This document shows positions 15,415 through 15,509 of a stretch of DNA of 15,509 nt, piece by piece. The DNA is from a bacterium (GTDB taxonomy: Bacteria > UBA9089 > CG2-30-40-21): positions 1 through 15,509 of the forward strand of contig JASEHA010000023.1 in assembly GCA_030018795.1 (NCBI GenBank), written 5' to 3'. Below the pieces are notes generated by a model. The model was not told the origin of the DNA and ran no database searches. It was given only the letters and a program-made list of their open reading frames with translations. Numbering within the stretch: position 1 is the stretch's first letter; every line of letters begins with the position of its first letter. Both the position numbers and the translations under genes were made by a program.

Positions 15415-15456
15415 GTTATACTCGATGTTCAAGTTTTTTGCCACCATTGGCATTTT
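15415..15456 (-). repeat. Right arm of the 42-bp inverted repeat, containing 19-bp motif copy 5
   Basis: This arm starts four bases after the stop codon of the second PorV-like gene. The core CTCGATGTTCAAGTTTTTT is at 15421-15439, followed by GCCACCATT. The three differences from the left arm are at scattered positions. The T run after a weak 5-bp stem could give some termination. The remaining 53 bases of the window show nothing recognisable. Confidence 0.93.
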
Positions 15457-15509
15457 ATACTCTAAGTCGTCATAATTTGTGATTCTTTAAATGTTTGGAA
15501 TTGCAATGT

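Noticed and set aside
14109..15456. A standard insertion sequence
   Set aside because: Inverted ends are present but the only gene inside is an outer-membrane barrel; there is no transposase and no target duplication could be identified.

Overview
The window looks like a piece of an uncultured Gram-negative bacterium. It encodes outer-membrane beta-barrel proteins of the PorV/UPF0164 type, large secreted proteins with FlgD-like C-terminal Ig domains, a bacterial RecN and consensus sigma-70 promoters. The moderate GC, the many short hairpin-forming intergenic repeats and this gene mix recall metagenome-derived candidate phyla such as Desantisbacteria, Omnitrophica or WOR-type lineages. That placement is inference only; there is no rRNA or other marker gene here.

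Layout. On the minus strand lie a membrane-anchored TPR protein (136-2124) and a dCMP/cytidine deaminase-like protein (2441-2893), separated by two copies of a MITE-like repeat. On the plus strand, a strong promoter (3045-3073) precedes an M6-family secreted metalloprotease (3222-5867). An outer-membrane PorV-like barrel (5869-6858) follows one base later and is capped by a hairpin terminator. Next comes recN (start best placed at 6993, end 8819). A 342-bp intergenic region (8820-9161) then holds an extended -10 promoter and repeat copies. After it come a 1609-residue secreted protein made mainly of eleven Ig-like repeats (9162-13991) and a second PorV-like barrel with its own C-terminal FlgD-like domain (14175-15410).

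How the genes fit together. Twice in this window a secreted protein with a C-terminal FlgD/T9SS-CTD-like domain is followed directly by a PorV-like barrel: protease plus barrel, and Ig-array protein plus barrel. In type IX secretion PorV is the outer-membrane protein that receives CTD-bearing cargo, so a cargo-plus-dedicated-barrel arrangement is a reasonable hypothesis. recN, the deaminase and the TPR gene are probably unrelated neighbours.

The most unusual non-coding feature is a 19-bp motif, AAAAAACTTGAACATCGAG, present five times and only between genes. Every copy is oriented with its CGAG end towards the adjacent gene and its A/T run pointing away. Around the last gene the motif grows to a 42-bp inverted repeat (39/42 matching) that brackets the gene. 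A second inverted pair (1-55 and 8998-9052, 54/55 matching) spans the first 9 kb, and the window begins inside one of its arms. Several other repeats are read into the N-termini of predicted proteins, which makes those start codons uncertain.
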